Part shown: one piece after another, positions 22,700 to 34,599 of the stretch | How positions within the stretch are numbered: position 1 is the first letter of the stretch | Layout: each line of letters opens with the position of its first letter | Assembly (NCBI GenBank): GCA_963575745.1 | Contig: CAUYUJ010014601.1 | Coordinates: 57,501-121,500 of the forward strand | DNA length: 64,000 bases | Source: Prorocentrum cordatum | Lineage: Eukaryota; Sar; Dinophyceae; Prorocentrales; Prorocentraceae | Reading direction: 5' to 3' | The notes under the pieces: model-generated | Seen by the model: only the letters and a program-made list of their open reading frames with translations | Database searches by the model: none | What the model was told of the DNA's origin: nothing | Position numbers and translations under genes: made by a program

Positions 22700-23950
22700 T
22701 TGGTGAATCTCCCCGCCCCCGTCCTGTCCCTACCCCCCCCCCTCTCATCGTCTGAAGGCGCTCAGGGTGCATCACAACGCCGCAGGAGGAGGGAGGAGGC
22801 AAGAGGAGGCATATCAAAGAGGGGAGCAGGTGAGATGGCCTGCGACGGGCCGAAAGCCAGCTTAGTGGGCTGGCGCAAGGCAGGGGCCTGCGGGAGTGCA
22901 CGATATTCGCACGCTCGACCTGCGGCCCGTGCCTGCACCAACGCCGCAGTGCAACGCTCGTCCCCACCAACAGAACTAGACTCCACCCTCAGTCCCATCC
23001 CATCAGCGTCCCCCCCGAGTCACTCCTCTCTCAAATCAAGTAGCCGGCATCGGGTCGAACAAAGAAACGACGACCGCGTCGTGGCTCTTGGCCACTCGGG
23101 AGGGGGAGGGGAAGGAGGGAGGGAGGGAAATCATATAAAGATAAAGCCGAGAAGGAGGAGTGGGATTGGGACGCACATCTCAAACCTCCAGCCCCGGAAG
23201 GATGGCAGCAACGAGCGGAAGGGAAGAGGCTGGGACGCATACCGATCACCTCCGGAACGCTGTGCCCCTTGTAAAGTTTGGCTGCACAATTTCAGGTAGG
23301 CAGGCACAGAGGGGATGATGGTAGATGCAACCGAGAAGAGAGAGTGAGACTGGGACACATATCCTAAACCTCCAATTTCGCAGCAGCAAGGCTGGGATGC
23401 AACTGACTGGCAGCCGCCATCTTCTGCACGTAGTAGCCAACGAGTGACGACTACGTATCCAGGAATTCCAACTCCATTCCCACACCAAACCTCCCACTGA
23501 AACTCCCCGTGTCTCCCCCGTCCTCCAATCAAGAAGCTGGACGTAGGGGGGCATTCGGTCGCTCGGAGGGGGGGGGGGAGAGGGGAAGGAAGGAGCACGA
23601 AGTAGTGAGGCTGGGACGCAGGCTTACATCCTCCGGCTCTCAGGATCTAGTGTTAAATCGTGTTAGCGCACAGCGAACTCTCACGTGCCAGGCGGACAGA
23701 AGGATAGCTGCCTGGCCGCGGGTGCGACGACGACGACGACAGATGGCGTGAGAGAGAGAGGCTAGCGGGCCAGGGCTGACGACGACGCCTGAAACTAGGA
23801 CGCCTTGCCGCTCCTCGTCCCACTTCACCCTAACTTCTCCTAAGGATCCTCCATGACGACGAGCTTCTGCTTCATCTCCGAGGGAAGGTGCTCGCAACGA
23901 TGCGCTGGGCAAGAATCTCGTCAATATCAACTGGTGACTGCATAGCGGGT
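22700..23950. other. Non-coding, irregular repeats with a GCTGGGACGCA motif
   Basis: Units carrying 'GGCTGGGACGCA...CCTCC' or 'GACTGGGACACATA...CCTCC' recur at about 23168, 23229, 23347, 23389 and 23610, mixed with GA-rich runs. A long plus-strand frame to 23299 overlaps the 280-bp repeat and simple sequence and is not supported as a gene. Confidence 0.5.
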
Positions 23951-23956
23951 GGCGGC

Positions 23957-25277
23957 TCAGACAACGGCCCTGGCCGCACCCACCTGCGCACGTGCATCCA
24001 CAAGCCTGTTCACGTGATCCGAAAAATAACCCAAAGATCTGTCAACTGAAGGATCCAAATTATTCCCTGGGGACGCCCATTTCCACCCGTTCGGCAGCGG
24101 CACACGCGCAACACCATGTGGAGGAACACGAGCAGCAGCAGGAAGCGCAACCGGAAGCGCGGCCAGGGGACACACAGCGTCGGTTGCCTCACCTTGGCGC
24201 AGTTCCGTGGACGCCTCGATGGTCCCCGCCGCCTCCCCCTGGCCCCGAGAGGGGACGCCGGGGGGGAGGGGCCTGTCCACCTCTGCACTTGCAGCTGGAA
24301 TCGGGGTGGGGCCCGTAGGCTGCCTCGCCGCCTCCCCCGGGCCCCGACAGGGGACGCTGGGGGGGAGGGGCTTGCCCACCTCCGCTGTGCGGCCATCCCG
24401 CCCATCGGCCAGAGCACCAGCCGCGGCTTCACGGTCTTGGGCACGAACATCGGCGTCAACATGCACAGGATCAGGAGCGCCACGGTCCAAGGCCGCGGCC
24501 ATGGTCACAGCTGCGCCAGCAGCGGCGGCTGCAGTCTCCTTCGGCATGGGCGCGTCCGGGAACAGGTCGGACGAGGAGGCAGCCGCAAGCGCCTCCGGGG
24601 CAGCAGCACCTGCAGGGAATCGTACGGCATGGCGTAGATCACGATCCCGGGCGCCCGAAGCAGCTGGCGGTCCAGGCTTGCGAACGTCGTGTGCAGGCGG
24701 CGGCGGCACCCAGACCGGCCACTGCAAGGCTGAGGCATGCGGCGAAAAAGACGGCGGAGCACATGGCGCCCAGCCGGCTACCGCAGCAGCCACGGCGTTG
24801 ATCTCCGTCAGCATGGGCGCCACCCGAGGCACAGTACCATCCGGACTACTTGCATGCACGTAGAGCACCAGGAATTCCACGACGTAGCAGCCTGGTCGGA
24901 GCCTCCGATGCAGCAGGCGACCGCGGGGGCCACCATACCGGCGCCGTGGAAGCCGGGGGCGGCAGCGCCTCTGGCAGCCAGCACCAAGTGGCCTCCTTCG
25001 CCTCAGCGCCCTGCACGGGCTGCATGGGTGCAGGAGCTCCGGAAGCCACATCCGGAGGCCGAGGATCGCGAACGGTAAGAGCAGCCACTCGAGCGAGACT
25101 GGCCACGTCGCTCATGAGCGGCCGGCGGCCAACCCGGGCCGCGAGGCCGAGCCTGCGAACAGCGGCGCGCAGGCCCGGTCTCGGCCGGTCGCAATGGCGC
25201 CGGCCGGAAGAGGCTCGTGGGGCGCGGCTGGCCCGCCGCTCGCCTGGGCAGGGCGAGGCGAAGCGGCCGGCGCGCAT
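23957..25277 (-). CDS. Minus-strand gene behind a complete spliced leader, unknown proline/alanine-rich protein
   Basis: The first ATG downstream of the complete SL is at 25275-25277, about 50 nt after it. From there a frame encodes MRAGRFASPCPGER through MSDVASLARVAAL to about 24846, and a second phase (24900-23957) gives CYVVEFLVLYVHASS, TEINAVAAAVAGWAP and a C-terminal DRSLGYFSDHVNRLVDARAQ. A frameshift or unspliced intron near 24900-24950 must join them. The C-terminal half has an internal duplication of about 38 residues: VGKPLPPSVPCRGPGEAA and VDRPLPPGVPSRGQGEAA. No catalytic motif was recognised. I infer a retroposed trans-spliced mRNA; it may be a pseudogene. Confidence 0.45.
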
Positions 25278-25326
25278 GGCAGCCGCCCCGCGCGAGGTAC
25301 GCTGCTCCTGGAGCAGTTCCAAACAC

Positions 25327-25348
25327 CTTGAGCCAAAATGGCTACGGA
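25327..25348 (-). promoter_or_regulatory. Complete dinoflagellate spliced-leader sequence (genomic)
   Basis: Read on the minus strand, the 22 nt match the conserved dinoflagellate SL exactly, including the core GCCATTTTGGCTCAAG (plus-strand image CTTGAGCCAAAATGGC). The SL is normally added to mRNA 5' ends by trans-splicing and is not encoded next to protein genes. Its presence here, about 50 nt before an ATG on the same strand, is the known signature of a reverse-transcribed, re-integrated mRNA. The alternative is an SL RNA gene copy, since GT follows the SL; I see no other SL RNA feature downstream. Confidence 0.9.
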
Positions 25349-25349
25349 C

Positions 25350-28080
25350 CGTGGGGGGGCGAAGAGAGGTGCACGTTTTGTGACCTGAAGTGGCCCTCCC
25401 TGTGGCCCAAAAGGGGCTCCCTCCTGGTCCCTCTTACCTCCTGCCTCCTCCTGCCTCGGCCTCGGCCCGCTCTTCCGCCTTCTTCGCAGATGCTGGTGGT
25501 GGGGCCTTCCCGGGGCCCACCTGGCGGCTCTATTCGATTCTGGTTTGATTCTCGGTCGGCTCTAGGTCGACTCAAGGTCGATCCAGGTTCAGGTCACCTC
25601 GATGGACATTCGACGCAGCATCGACGCATGAGTGGATCGAATGATTCCAGGAAGGTTCCCAGGACGAGCAGTTAATCCTCATCGGGCGTGTCGGGGTCGG
25701 AAGGCAAGAAAGTCGACACCTATACTCAGGAAGGTGGCGATAGAGAGAGAGAGCATCATCATGGAGGCGGCAGCGACGAGAATTCCCTAGGCCCCCGAGG
25801 CAGCACGAGGGCAAGACCCAAGCCAAAGCGAGAAATGAAGGGCTCCTCCGTCCTCCCTCCCCTCTCCCCCTCGAGCCCTCTGGAGCCCCTCGGACCCCTG
25901 GCGACTGCTCCATGTGCCCTACGCGCTAGCCTTGCAGGGCTCATCTCGATCCGATCGATCTGCTTCGATGTCGATTTTGGCCGGTCCGATCGGGTTCGAT
26001 TCCGTTGTTCTGGCGATTAAACTCTGGCTCCGTGCGGATGCGGCCCGATCCGACGCACAATTCGACTCGATCCGATTTCCCGCTGGACCTCCCTAGGCGG
26101 CGCCTCTGGCGCCTCCCTTGGCGTGGTCCGCGGGCCAGAGAGGGGTGGTCCAGCGCCGACCCAAGAAATCTGTGCGGATCCCCGATCGTGTATGTGTCTG
26201 GAGCTTTGTTCTTCTTCTGTTGAGGCCTCATCTTCCCTCTCTGCTCCCTCTCGTCCTCCGCATCACCATCCTGCTAGCACGGCTTTGTGCGAAGCCCCGC
26301 GTCTTCCGTTTCTCCCCCCCGCCTGTTGGTATGCAGAGCGTGTTGTCTTGTTGTTGTTCTTGCACTAGCGGCGTCTGTCCGACATCCTTCCCGGTAGGGG
26401 GGGGGCTCACCATTTCTTCCCTGAACGCCAGGGAGGGCGAGAGCGACGAGGAGGAGGACGAGCAGGACCCTCGTTTGCAATGTTGCCACTCGAGTAGGCA
26501 GAGGTCCGATCGCCCTGGGGGGCGGTGAAGTCCACTTGGTGCGCTCGGGCGCTATGGGAGATGCTGGCGACTTCGTGGCAGTCGCCGCGCCCTCCATCGC
26601 GGTCGCGCTTGTGGCGGGCTCAGCTGAGGTCGTCATATCTTGGATCGCAGTCGTGGTGCACACTCGCGAGTGCGCAGTGTTCCCGAGGGTATTTGGCAGA
26701 GAGCGAGCAGACGGCATGCTCTTCCACGGGCACTCAGTGAGAGAGACGTCGTCACTTCGTACGCCATCATATGCCGCTTCTTGACTCCAAAGGGTGTTCG
26801 GCGCATCCGCCGACCCCCCCCCTGCAGACAGAGCCTCTCGGCCAGGACGGTGCAGAAGTGCGCTCGGGCCGAGGAGAGGTCTCAAAGAAGGGAGGGCCCC
26901 CGCTGCCCTGGCGGTTTCCTCGTGGGACCTTGATTGACATCACTCGGCGGCGCCGTTTGGCATCATCTTTTTTTGTTATCTCTCTCTCGTTCTCTCACTA
27001 GCACCGTTCCCATCCTCCCCCCCAAAATGAAGCAAGTCAGGCCGCCACCTCTCCAAAGCCCCTGCGGGGACGCCGCCTAAACCTAGGGCCACCACGAGGG
27101 TGCGACGGTAGTCATGCTTCGCGGTCTGCGCGATTTCAGAGCGAGGCGCGAGTCCCTTATCCTTTTCCGGGGGCGCGAAAGCGCAAAGATCATTGCGCTT
27201 CGCGGATCGTGAACCGCGATCGTAGTTGGAAGCAGACCAGGACGCCACCGCGCCAAAGCCCCTGCGGGGACGCCTCCTGAACGGAAATGCGCCTAAACGG
27301 AAATGCGCTAGGCGGATGCAGAGTTGGCCCCAGAGGGACTGTGGGGACGTCCCCCCCTCGCCCTCAGAGGTGTCGGGCCGAGTCGAGGCTGGGTGCGAGC
27401 CCTCCGTCCCGGGGCCGTCCTGGGTTTCTGTTTGTTGTGTCGATGGCGCTGGAGCCTACCCGGACGCCTCTTCAGTCGACATGCTGAAGTACGGACGTCT
27501 TGGGATACGAGAGGGGTTCCATTCTCGGACCGTGTCTTAGACCTGGGGCGGGGGCCCTGTTAGAGGCCGAGGCTCGTCGTAACCAGAAAAACCCGTTCGT
27601 CCCTTCTTCAGCGTTCCGTGTTGGCACGATGAATGAATTGTGCGGAAACACCTGCGCGCGGCCGGCAACCATGTGGAAGTCAGTCTTCTCAGCCTTGAAT
27701 TGATATTTGGGTTGGGCTGGTTCCCATCAAGAGGCCACCGCACCGATCCTTTCGGAGCTTCAGTTCCGTGGACATTCAGTTCCACACGGGTCAAGACCCC
27801 GCAGAGGTACTTGATCGGTTTTGCGCGGCATCTGCATTTTTCTGGATCCCGATCTTTGAGACCATTGAGCGACCCATGCGGGCAGGCATGGCCGACCCAA
27901 GTTCTTTGACACGTGGATGTCGTTACCGAAGACGCATACGGCCGCATACGGTGAATCACCGCCGCCCCATGCCTGTTGGAATCGCCCATGTGGCCGAGCC
28001 TTGTGGCAAGAGCTCTGCTAAGCTATCTGACTATGTCTTCCCCAGCCGTTGTGGAAACCCTTCGGAGAACACGCGGGGGA
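25350..28080. other. Non-coding stretch with GATTCGAT-rich segments
   Basis: 25525-25620 and 25945-26085 are rich in CGATTC/GGTCGA/CCGATCCGA words; a related segment is at 32420-32620. 26740-27000 and 27240-27560 show nothing recognisable apart from a short tandem 'CGGAAATGCGCCTAAA' duplication at 27281-27311. No gene is supported; several 100-200-residue open frames exist but overlap on both strands without motifs. Confidence 0.45.
27668..27790 (+). repeat. Dispersed repeat, copy 2 of the 21.6-kb family
   Basis: Aligns with 21577-21710: ACCATGTGGAAGTC, then TTGGGCTGGTTCCCATCAAG and AGGCCACCGCACCGATCCTT. It is more diverged than the 280-bp family. Confidence 0.6.
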
Positions 28081-28748
28081 GGATGGCGGGGAAGATCAGG
28101 AGGAGGAGGAGGATGAGGAGGAGGAGGAGGAGGAGAAAAACAACCGAAAAGAAGGAGGAGGCATCTTGGGAGCCTCTGGGGGCACTCTTGGGGCCTCCTG
28201 GGAGCTTGGGAGCCCCCAAGACGGCCCATGTGGGCGTCAAGACGGCCAAAAAGAGCGCCAATACGGCCAAAGAGAGGCCCGTGAGTGTCCCAAAAGGTTC
28301 CCAAGGGAGCTCCAAGAGGGCCATAGGAGGTCCCCAAGGGGACCCGGGCCCCGAGAGGGCCCCAAGACAGTCCAAGCCCACAAAGACAGCCCAAGAAGGT
28401 GCCGGGACGGCCCAAAACGGCCCAATCCAAAAGAGGCCCAAGTTGACCTCCAGGAAGGCCCAGAAATGCAATATGTTCTGATGTTCCGAAGGTTGGTTGC
28501 TAGATTATTGTATGTCGTACCGAAGCCTTACCGCCAACGGGGCTCCAAGACACTAAGTCAGCTACCTCGCACCCTCACAAAATAAACGTGCGTTCCGTCC
28601 CCATGCCAAGCACGTGACGAAAAGAGAGAGGTACGAGTGATGTGCGTTGAGTTGAGGCGAAGCCTTCTAGGGAGGGGGCCAAGGGAGGGGCGAGGCGCGG
28701 AAGACCCGGCATTAATGGCCACCCGAAGGCCGTTTCTTTCATAAGGCC

Positions 28749-29171
28749 CAAGAGGGCCCCAAGAAGCTCCTAAGACGGCCCGCAGAGGCGGTATGGGGAC
28801 TGGGCTGCTTGGGTGTGGGGATTGGGCTGGACCTCCGAAGGACCAAGAGCCCCATAACGGCCCAAAAGGGCTCCCAAAAGACTCCCAAGAAGCCCCAGAG
28901 ACGCCAAATAACGCTATGGCTCCCAGCAGCGAGCGGTGACGCAACAAGCTCTGAACACCAAGGCTCCCCAGAGCGCGGTGACGTGAAAAGATCTTCACAG
29001 CAAGGCGCCCAAGAGCGAGCGGCAACGTAAAAGTCTGCGAACACCAGGGCTCCCAACAGAGAGCCGTGACGCAAAAAGCTCTGAACGCCAAGGCTCCCAA
29101 GGCGAAGGGTGCCATGGGCCATCTCGGGCAAGTTCCTGCAGCGCTCTTTCCGTTCCCGTGCCGGCCCAGGT
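28749..29171 (+). repeat. ~420-bp direct duplication, copy 1 (copy 2 at 30270-30686)
   Basis: 28749-28985 is almost identical to 30270-30507, including GGTATGGGGACTGGGCTGCT and TGGACCTCCGAAGGACCAAG. Beyond that both contain four ~43-bp subrepeats of the type GTGACG..AAAGCTCTGAAC...CCAAGGCTCCC, then share CATCTCGGGCAAGTTCCTGC and TCTTTCCGTTCCCGTGCCG. A partial third copy of the end lies at about 29522-29645. Confidence 0.9.
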
Positions 29172-30269
29172 GACGGAAAGAGCGAGGTACGAGTGATGAC
29201 GTTCTTGCGCGGGGCGAAGCCTTCTAGGGAGGGGTCCAGGGGAGAGGCGAGGACCGCGAGCATGGTTGTAATGGCCGTTCGGGGGCCGTTTCCTTCGTAT
29301 GCGCCGTTTCCTGATATGTTTGAAGCGGCCAGAGGGCCCCAAGACGGCCCCAAGAGGGCCACCAAACGGCCCAAATACAGCCCCAAGAGAGCCTCAGATG
29401 GCTTCCAGACGGTCCAAGAGAGCTTCAAGACGGCTCTAGATGCTCTCCAGAGGGCCCCCCGAGAGGGATTTGAAATGCAATATTCATTGATGTTCGCAAT
29501 GTTTTTTACTACTAGTTTGTTGTGCGTCGTACCAAAGCCTTGACACTTCCAGGGCTCCAAGACACTAAGCCTGCGACCTCGCGCCCCACAGCGTATACGC
29601 GCTTTCCGTCCCAGTGCAAAGCAGGTGACGGACAGAGCGAGGTACGAGCGATGTACGTTGAGTTGGGGCGAAGTCCTTTAGGGAGGAGTCCAAGGGAGGG
29701 TCGAGGGGGTGAGGATGGGTGTGATGGCCGCCCAGGGGCCGATTCCCTAGTATTTTTTCTAATGCAGCGGCTCCCGGGCGCCTTCCATAGTCCGTGTCCA
29801 CGTATTTGTTCGAGTGAAGCATCCGCCCCAAGACGGCCCAAGAGGGCCTCAAAATTGCTTCAGAGGGCCCCAGGACGGCCCCAAGAGAGCTTCGGATGGC
29901 CTCCAGACGGTCCAAGAGAGATTCAAGACGGCTCCAGAGGCCCTCAAGATGGCCCCCGAGATGGCCTGAGGAGGCCCAACACATTGATGTTCCATTAATT
30001 TTTGACGGTTGTTCGGGCTCTCGTCTCTTCGGGTCCAGAAGGGCCCCAGACGGCCCAAGAGGTCCCAAATATAGTTCCAAGTCGGCCCCAGAGGCGCCCC
30101 AAAGGGGCCGACAACTGCCCCAGACGGCCCAAGAGGCCGCAAAGGTCGTCCCAAGACGGCTCCAGAGGCTCCCCCAAAGGGGCCGGAAACTGTGCAAGAG
30201 GGCTTCCAGACGGCCCAAGAGGGCCGCAAGACGGCCCAAGAGGGCCCCAAGACGGTCCCAAGAGAGCCC

Positions 30270-30686
30270 CAAGAGGGCCCCAAGAAGCTCCCAAGACGGC
30301 CCGCCGAGGCGGTATGGGGACTGGGCTGCTTGGGTGTGGGGATTGGGCTGGACCTCCGAAGGACCAAGAGCCCCATAACGGCCCAAAAGGGCTCCCAAAA
30401 GACTCCCAAGAAGCCCCAGAGACGCCAAATAACACTATGGCTCCCAGCAGCGAGCGGTGACGTAACAAGCTCTGAACACCAAGGCTCCCCAGAGCGCGGT
30501 GACGTAACATACTCTCAACAGCAATGCAGCCAAGAGCGAGTGGCAAACTCTGTGAACACCAGGGATCCCAACAGAGCGGTGACGAAACAAGCTCTCAACG
30601 CCAAGGCTCCCAAGAGCGAAAGGTGCCATGCGCCATCTCGGGCAAGTTCCTGCAGCGCTCTTTCCGTTCCCGTGCCGACCCAGGTC
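30270..30686 (+). repeat. ~420-bp direct duplication, copy 2
   Basis: Counterpart of 28749-29171. It differs by scattered substitutions and small indels in the 43-bp subrepeats. Immediately downstream the surrounding array switches orientation. Confidence 0.9.
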
Positions 30687-31869
30687 GAATGGTTTTCGGC
30701 ATATCCCGCCACCATTTCTGGGTTGTGGGTATGAAGCAGATTGGATGTTCGTTGGGATCGCATGGGACACCTTTCGGGGGCCTCTTGGAGGCAGTTTGGA
30801 CGCCTCTTGGGGACCCTTTTGGGGCCTCTTGGGGCATCTTTGGGTCTCTTGGGGGCCTCTTGGGGGCCTCTAGGGGCCTCCTGGACGCCTCTGGGGGTCT
30901 CCTGGAGGCTTTCTTGGGGCGGAAGGGTTGGATTGTCGGTTTGTGTTCCCTCTCGTGGGCCCCTTTTGGGGCTGTCTTAGGGCCCTCCTGGGCAGTCTTT
31001 GGCGCCTCTCAGGCCGTCTTGGGGCTGTCTTGGGGTGTTTGGGGCCCTTTGGATGCCGTCTTGGGGCGGTCTTGGAGATCTCTTGGGCCGTCTGGCAGCG
31101 TCGGGAAGCGGTAAAGGCGAGAAAGCCCAAAACGTTCAACAATCGAATGCACATCAATGATTTTAAAGTCTTGGGAGACCTCTTGGAGGCCTCGTGGGGT
31201 GCATTGGAGATCTCATGGGCCATCTGGGGGGCTATCTTGTGCGTCTTGGAGCGATCGTTCGGCGATTCGGTCCTGGACCGTCTTGGAGACCTCTTGGTGC
31301 CCTCTTGGCCCGTCATGGGGCCCTCTTGGGGCCGAACAAGTTGTCGGGCCTCTTGGGGGACTCTTTGGGCCTTTTGGAGTCCTCTTGGGGGCTCTTGGGG
31401 CCTTCTGGGAGACCTCGTGGGGCGGAAAGCTAGATTTGTCGGTTCGTCTTGCCTCTCTTGGGCCTTCTCGGGGCCTTGTTGGGGTTCTTTTGGGCTGTCT
31501 TGAGGCCCTCTTGGGCCGTCTTGGGGCCCTCTTGGCTGTCTTGCGGCTCTCTTGGGTGCCTCTTGGGTTGTTTTGGAGCAGTCGTGGAGGCCTCTGTTCG
31601 GCCATCTGGGAGCGTCGGAGAGCCGCAAAGGGGAGGGCACCTAACACCTTAACAAAAACAATTGAAACTCAACGATCTTGCCCTCTTGAGGCTCTCGTCA
31701 GGGGTCTCTTGGGGCGTCCCGGGGGCCTCTTGTTGGGCCGTCTTGAGTTCATCTTAGGCGTCTTGGGCCGATCTTGGGTGCATCTTGGGCCCCATCGCGT
31801 CTCCCCGCGTGACTCTCGGGACCCTCATGCCCCGTCTTGGGGCCCTCTTGGGAAGTCACGCTCGACTTC

Positions 31870-34150
31870 CAAAGCCCAGGGGGCGTGCGCCAGGCCCCAA
31901 GAGATTTCGGAAAATGGGATCCGGGCCCCTAAAACACTCCTCAGGACTGAGGTCTGGGGCTCAGCGGATTGGGCAAAGGCGGCACGGTGGCGGCTCAGGT
32001 TCAGGGCGCAGAGTAAGAAGCGGTGTTGCGAATGTGCGCGTTGATGCAGGCAGTGCGCATATGCCACCAGCCTTCAGCCTGTCCCGCCACCGTGGCCTGG
32101 GGGGCCCCCGAGGAGCCTCGCAGGGTCTCCTGTGGACCTTGGGGGGTGCATTTGGATGATCTCCGGAGGCTTGGGGGGGGGGAGTCGTCTTGGGTGGGAG
32201 GCATGCTTGGCACCTAGTCTGGCGGACATCACAACATTATCTATTGTACTGAAAAGTCTGTAGCAAGGTCGGGCCCTGGGAACTCTCGCGCGGCGCACCC
32301 CCAGAAGTGTTCGGAAGATCTGTCCTGGCCAGATGTTGCTGCGCATTGGTCTTCGCTTCTTGTTTTGCGTTGCTTTGCGCTGGAAGAGGGACAATCCCCA
32401 GTTGCGGTCGCGCCAGATTCAGTTTCCAGGGCCGATCCGATTCGATAGATTCGTGGTTGTTCGACCCGATTCGGTTCCGACATTATTCCCGTTCCGATGT
32501 GGCCCGATGTTTGCATGGTGTTGGTGTGCATCTTGGCACAGCCGATTCGATTTCGACTCCTTGCCAGAGCCCGATTCGATGCTCGCTCTGACCTGATTTG
32601 AACTCGCGATTCGATGTCAGCTGATCCTGAGCTTGAGGATTCTCTAGAGCGGTGGAGAGCGAGGGATGAGGCAGAGGGAATTGCGCGGGGGAGGCAGGAG
32701 GGGGATGATGAGGAAGATGAGCGCACGTAGATCACCCACAGGGGCGCGGAGATGCCCACGCTCGGTGGTCTGGGCCCGAGGCTTGCGGGGCGTGCCAATC
32801 CTCGGAGCGGCGCGGGAGCGCGGAGACGAGTGTCCCTCGCGAGTCTGGCGCAGCAAAGCGCGAGGCTTCGCGACCCCTTGGCCGAGGGTGGGAGCGCGCA
32901 GGGGTCAGAGACCCAGGCCTCCAGCGTCGTGATATTGTTTAATCCGTGGGGCCGAGAAGTCTTGACCCCGCTCCCAGAACCTCACTCCCCACCACCACCT
33001 GCTGAATAAATAATGCTATAAGCAGGGTGGGCATGTATCCATTGTTCGATTATTCTTTTTCTGGCTTAATTATAGCACCCCGACCCGAAGGCCCACTCTG
33101 CCCTCGACATTTTACTGGGGGACAGCCTGACACATCAGAAAGCACGATGGAACCCGAAGGTCCACCATCCGAAGTTTGGCATTTCGGATTCGCGTGGGCG
33201 TGCCTGGCAGGTAGCCAGGTCCGTTCTGGTCGACCCCTCTGCCTGGGAGCAGCTTCCCGGCGCCAGAGGTCGGCGAAGACTTCCAGCGCGATTATGTCGA
33301 ACGGCTGGAGGTTTGGGGAGGAGGGCAACGGTCACCATGAAGACAAGTATGTCCAGTGTGTCCTGAGATGTTTCGCTGCGTACGGCCCCCAGGACCGTCA
33401 ACGAACTGCTCGAACACCCAGCCTGGGGGAGAGCTCTTGGGTCCAGGACCCGTTTCCTCCAGGACACTTTTCCCCACACTTTGGGCTGACGAGGGAGAGG
33501 AGGCGTCCGAGGTGATGTACCTCGTCTTCTGCTGCTGCCGCAAGCGGTTCCCGGCGATCTACGAGCCTCGGACCACGAAGGCTCGCATTTGATCCTCCCC
33601 CTCCCCCCAGCACCGCCCTGCACTTTTTCCTCTGGCGATGAGATACCACAGTCGCGATAGGACATGTGCGGGACGCATGCGTTTTCGTTGCACCCGGCGC
33701 TGCTTGAAATGCTCAGAGAAAGATACCACCGCCCACGCACACACACACATACAGTTGCCAGACCTAGACAGGTACACGCTGAAGTCACTCGGGGGCGGTT
33801 GGGGATCGATCATGTTTTTTCCCCTGACTTCCGATTTCTCGGTTTGTTCCCTCCTGAGCATTTGAGTCATTCCTGGGTTGTTATCAAGCCCTGGGGCAAT
33901 CGAAAGACGACTCGGGACTCGGCTGGCACTGAGGAATTGGTCGAGAATTCAGTGGCCTGAGAGGTTGAAGCAATCAGGATGCCAGAGACCTGGGTCCATC
34001 TCCCGTTCGACTCTCACTGGCTCCCATCGGCGGAAGATCTCTCTCAGGCATGCCATGGGAGCGAACGCTCGCAGTGTCAGTGCAGGACCGCGCTCCGCGG
34101 GCCCCCGACGCTGCCCCCACGGCAGAAGCAAGCGATGGGAGAGGCACCGA
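31870..34150. other. Non-coding stretch, no gene recognised
   Basis: 32400-32600 holds GATTCGATAGATTCG-type words related to 25945-26085. A 162-residue frame at 33027-33515 has no motif and overlaps equally open minus-strand frames. A short CA run is at 33741-33755. Confidence 0.4.
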
Positions 34151-34154
34151 TGAG

Positions 34155-34275
34155 CAAGGCAAGACAAGGCAAGACAGATGCGCCTCCCGACAAAACAAGA
34201 CAAAACAAGACAAGACAAAGCAAGACAAGACAAAACAAGACAAGACAAAGCAAGACAAGACAAAACAAGAAGCGA
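34155..34275. repeat. Pentameric CAAGA/CAAAA tandem array
   Basis: About 120 bp of AAGACAAAACAAGACAAGAC-type units with a higher-order 30-bp period (AAAACAAGACAAGACAAAGC repeats). The complement (GTCTTGTCTTG) appears as a short remnant at 48624-48638. Confidence 0.9.
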
Positions 34276-34436
34276 GACCCGCAGATAACCCCCCGCCCGA
34301 CCGACAACGACGAACCCCGCTGCAGCGCCCGGGACCCGGGCTCCGCGCCCCGCGGCGACCGCCGCTGCGCGCAGCGAGATCCCACCACGGCCGCGCGCCG
34401 TTGGCAAAAATGCGGCCGGCCCGTCTGCTGCTTTGC

Positions 34437-34583
34437 CTCAGGATCCTGCAGCGCCAGGGTCGCATTGACCCGGGTTTGGGTGCAGGATCCTGCAGGATCC
34501 TTCGCATTGACCCGGGTTTGGGTGCAGGATCTTGCAGGATTTTGCAGGCCTGATTGACCCGGGTCTGGATTGACCCGGGTCAG
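34437..34583. repeat. ATTGACCCGGGT / TGCAGGATCCTGCA palindromic repeat cluster
   Basis: GGATCCTGCAGCGCCAGG, then ATTGACCCGGGTTTGGGTGC twice (34464, 34506), each followed by AGGATCYTGCAGGAT palindromes, then two more ATTGACCCGGGT copies (34553, 34569). ACCCGGGT and GGATCC/TGCAGGATCCTGCA are palindromes, so the segment can fold extensively. Confidence 0.8.
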
Positions 34584-34599
34584 AAGATCCCCGACCTCT

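Larger units (their letters stand above)
28150..31860. repeat. Degenerate CAAGACGGCCC / GGGCCGTCTTG arrays, opposing orientations
   Basis: 28150-30300 reads in the CAAGACGGCCC sense and 30770-31860 in the complementary sense (CTCTTGGGGCCGTCTTGG), so the orientation flips near 30690-30770. Landmarks resembling those in the 9.5-11-kb array recur inverted at about 31100-31165 and 31620-31675, with AAACGTTCAACAATCGAATG and ACACCTTAACAAAAACAATT. AAATGCAATAT..TGATGTTCG blocks at 28463 and 29470 mark two further units. All long frames (Leu/Gly/Trp or Pro/Arg repeats) are compositional. Confidence 0.8.

Noticed and set aside
22052-23299. 415-residue plus-strand protein
   Set aside because: It spans the 280-bp dispersed repeat, poly-G and GA-rich sequence; no protein motif, and the frame is open for compositional reasons.
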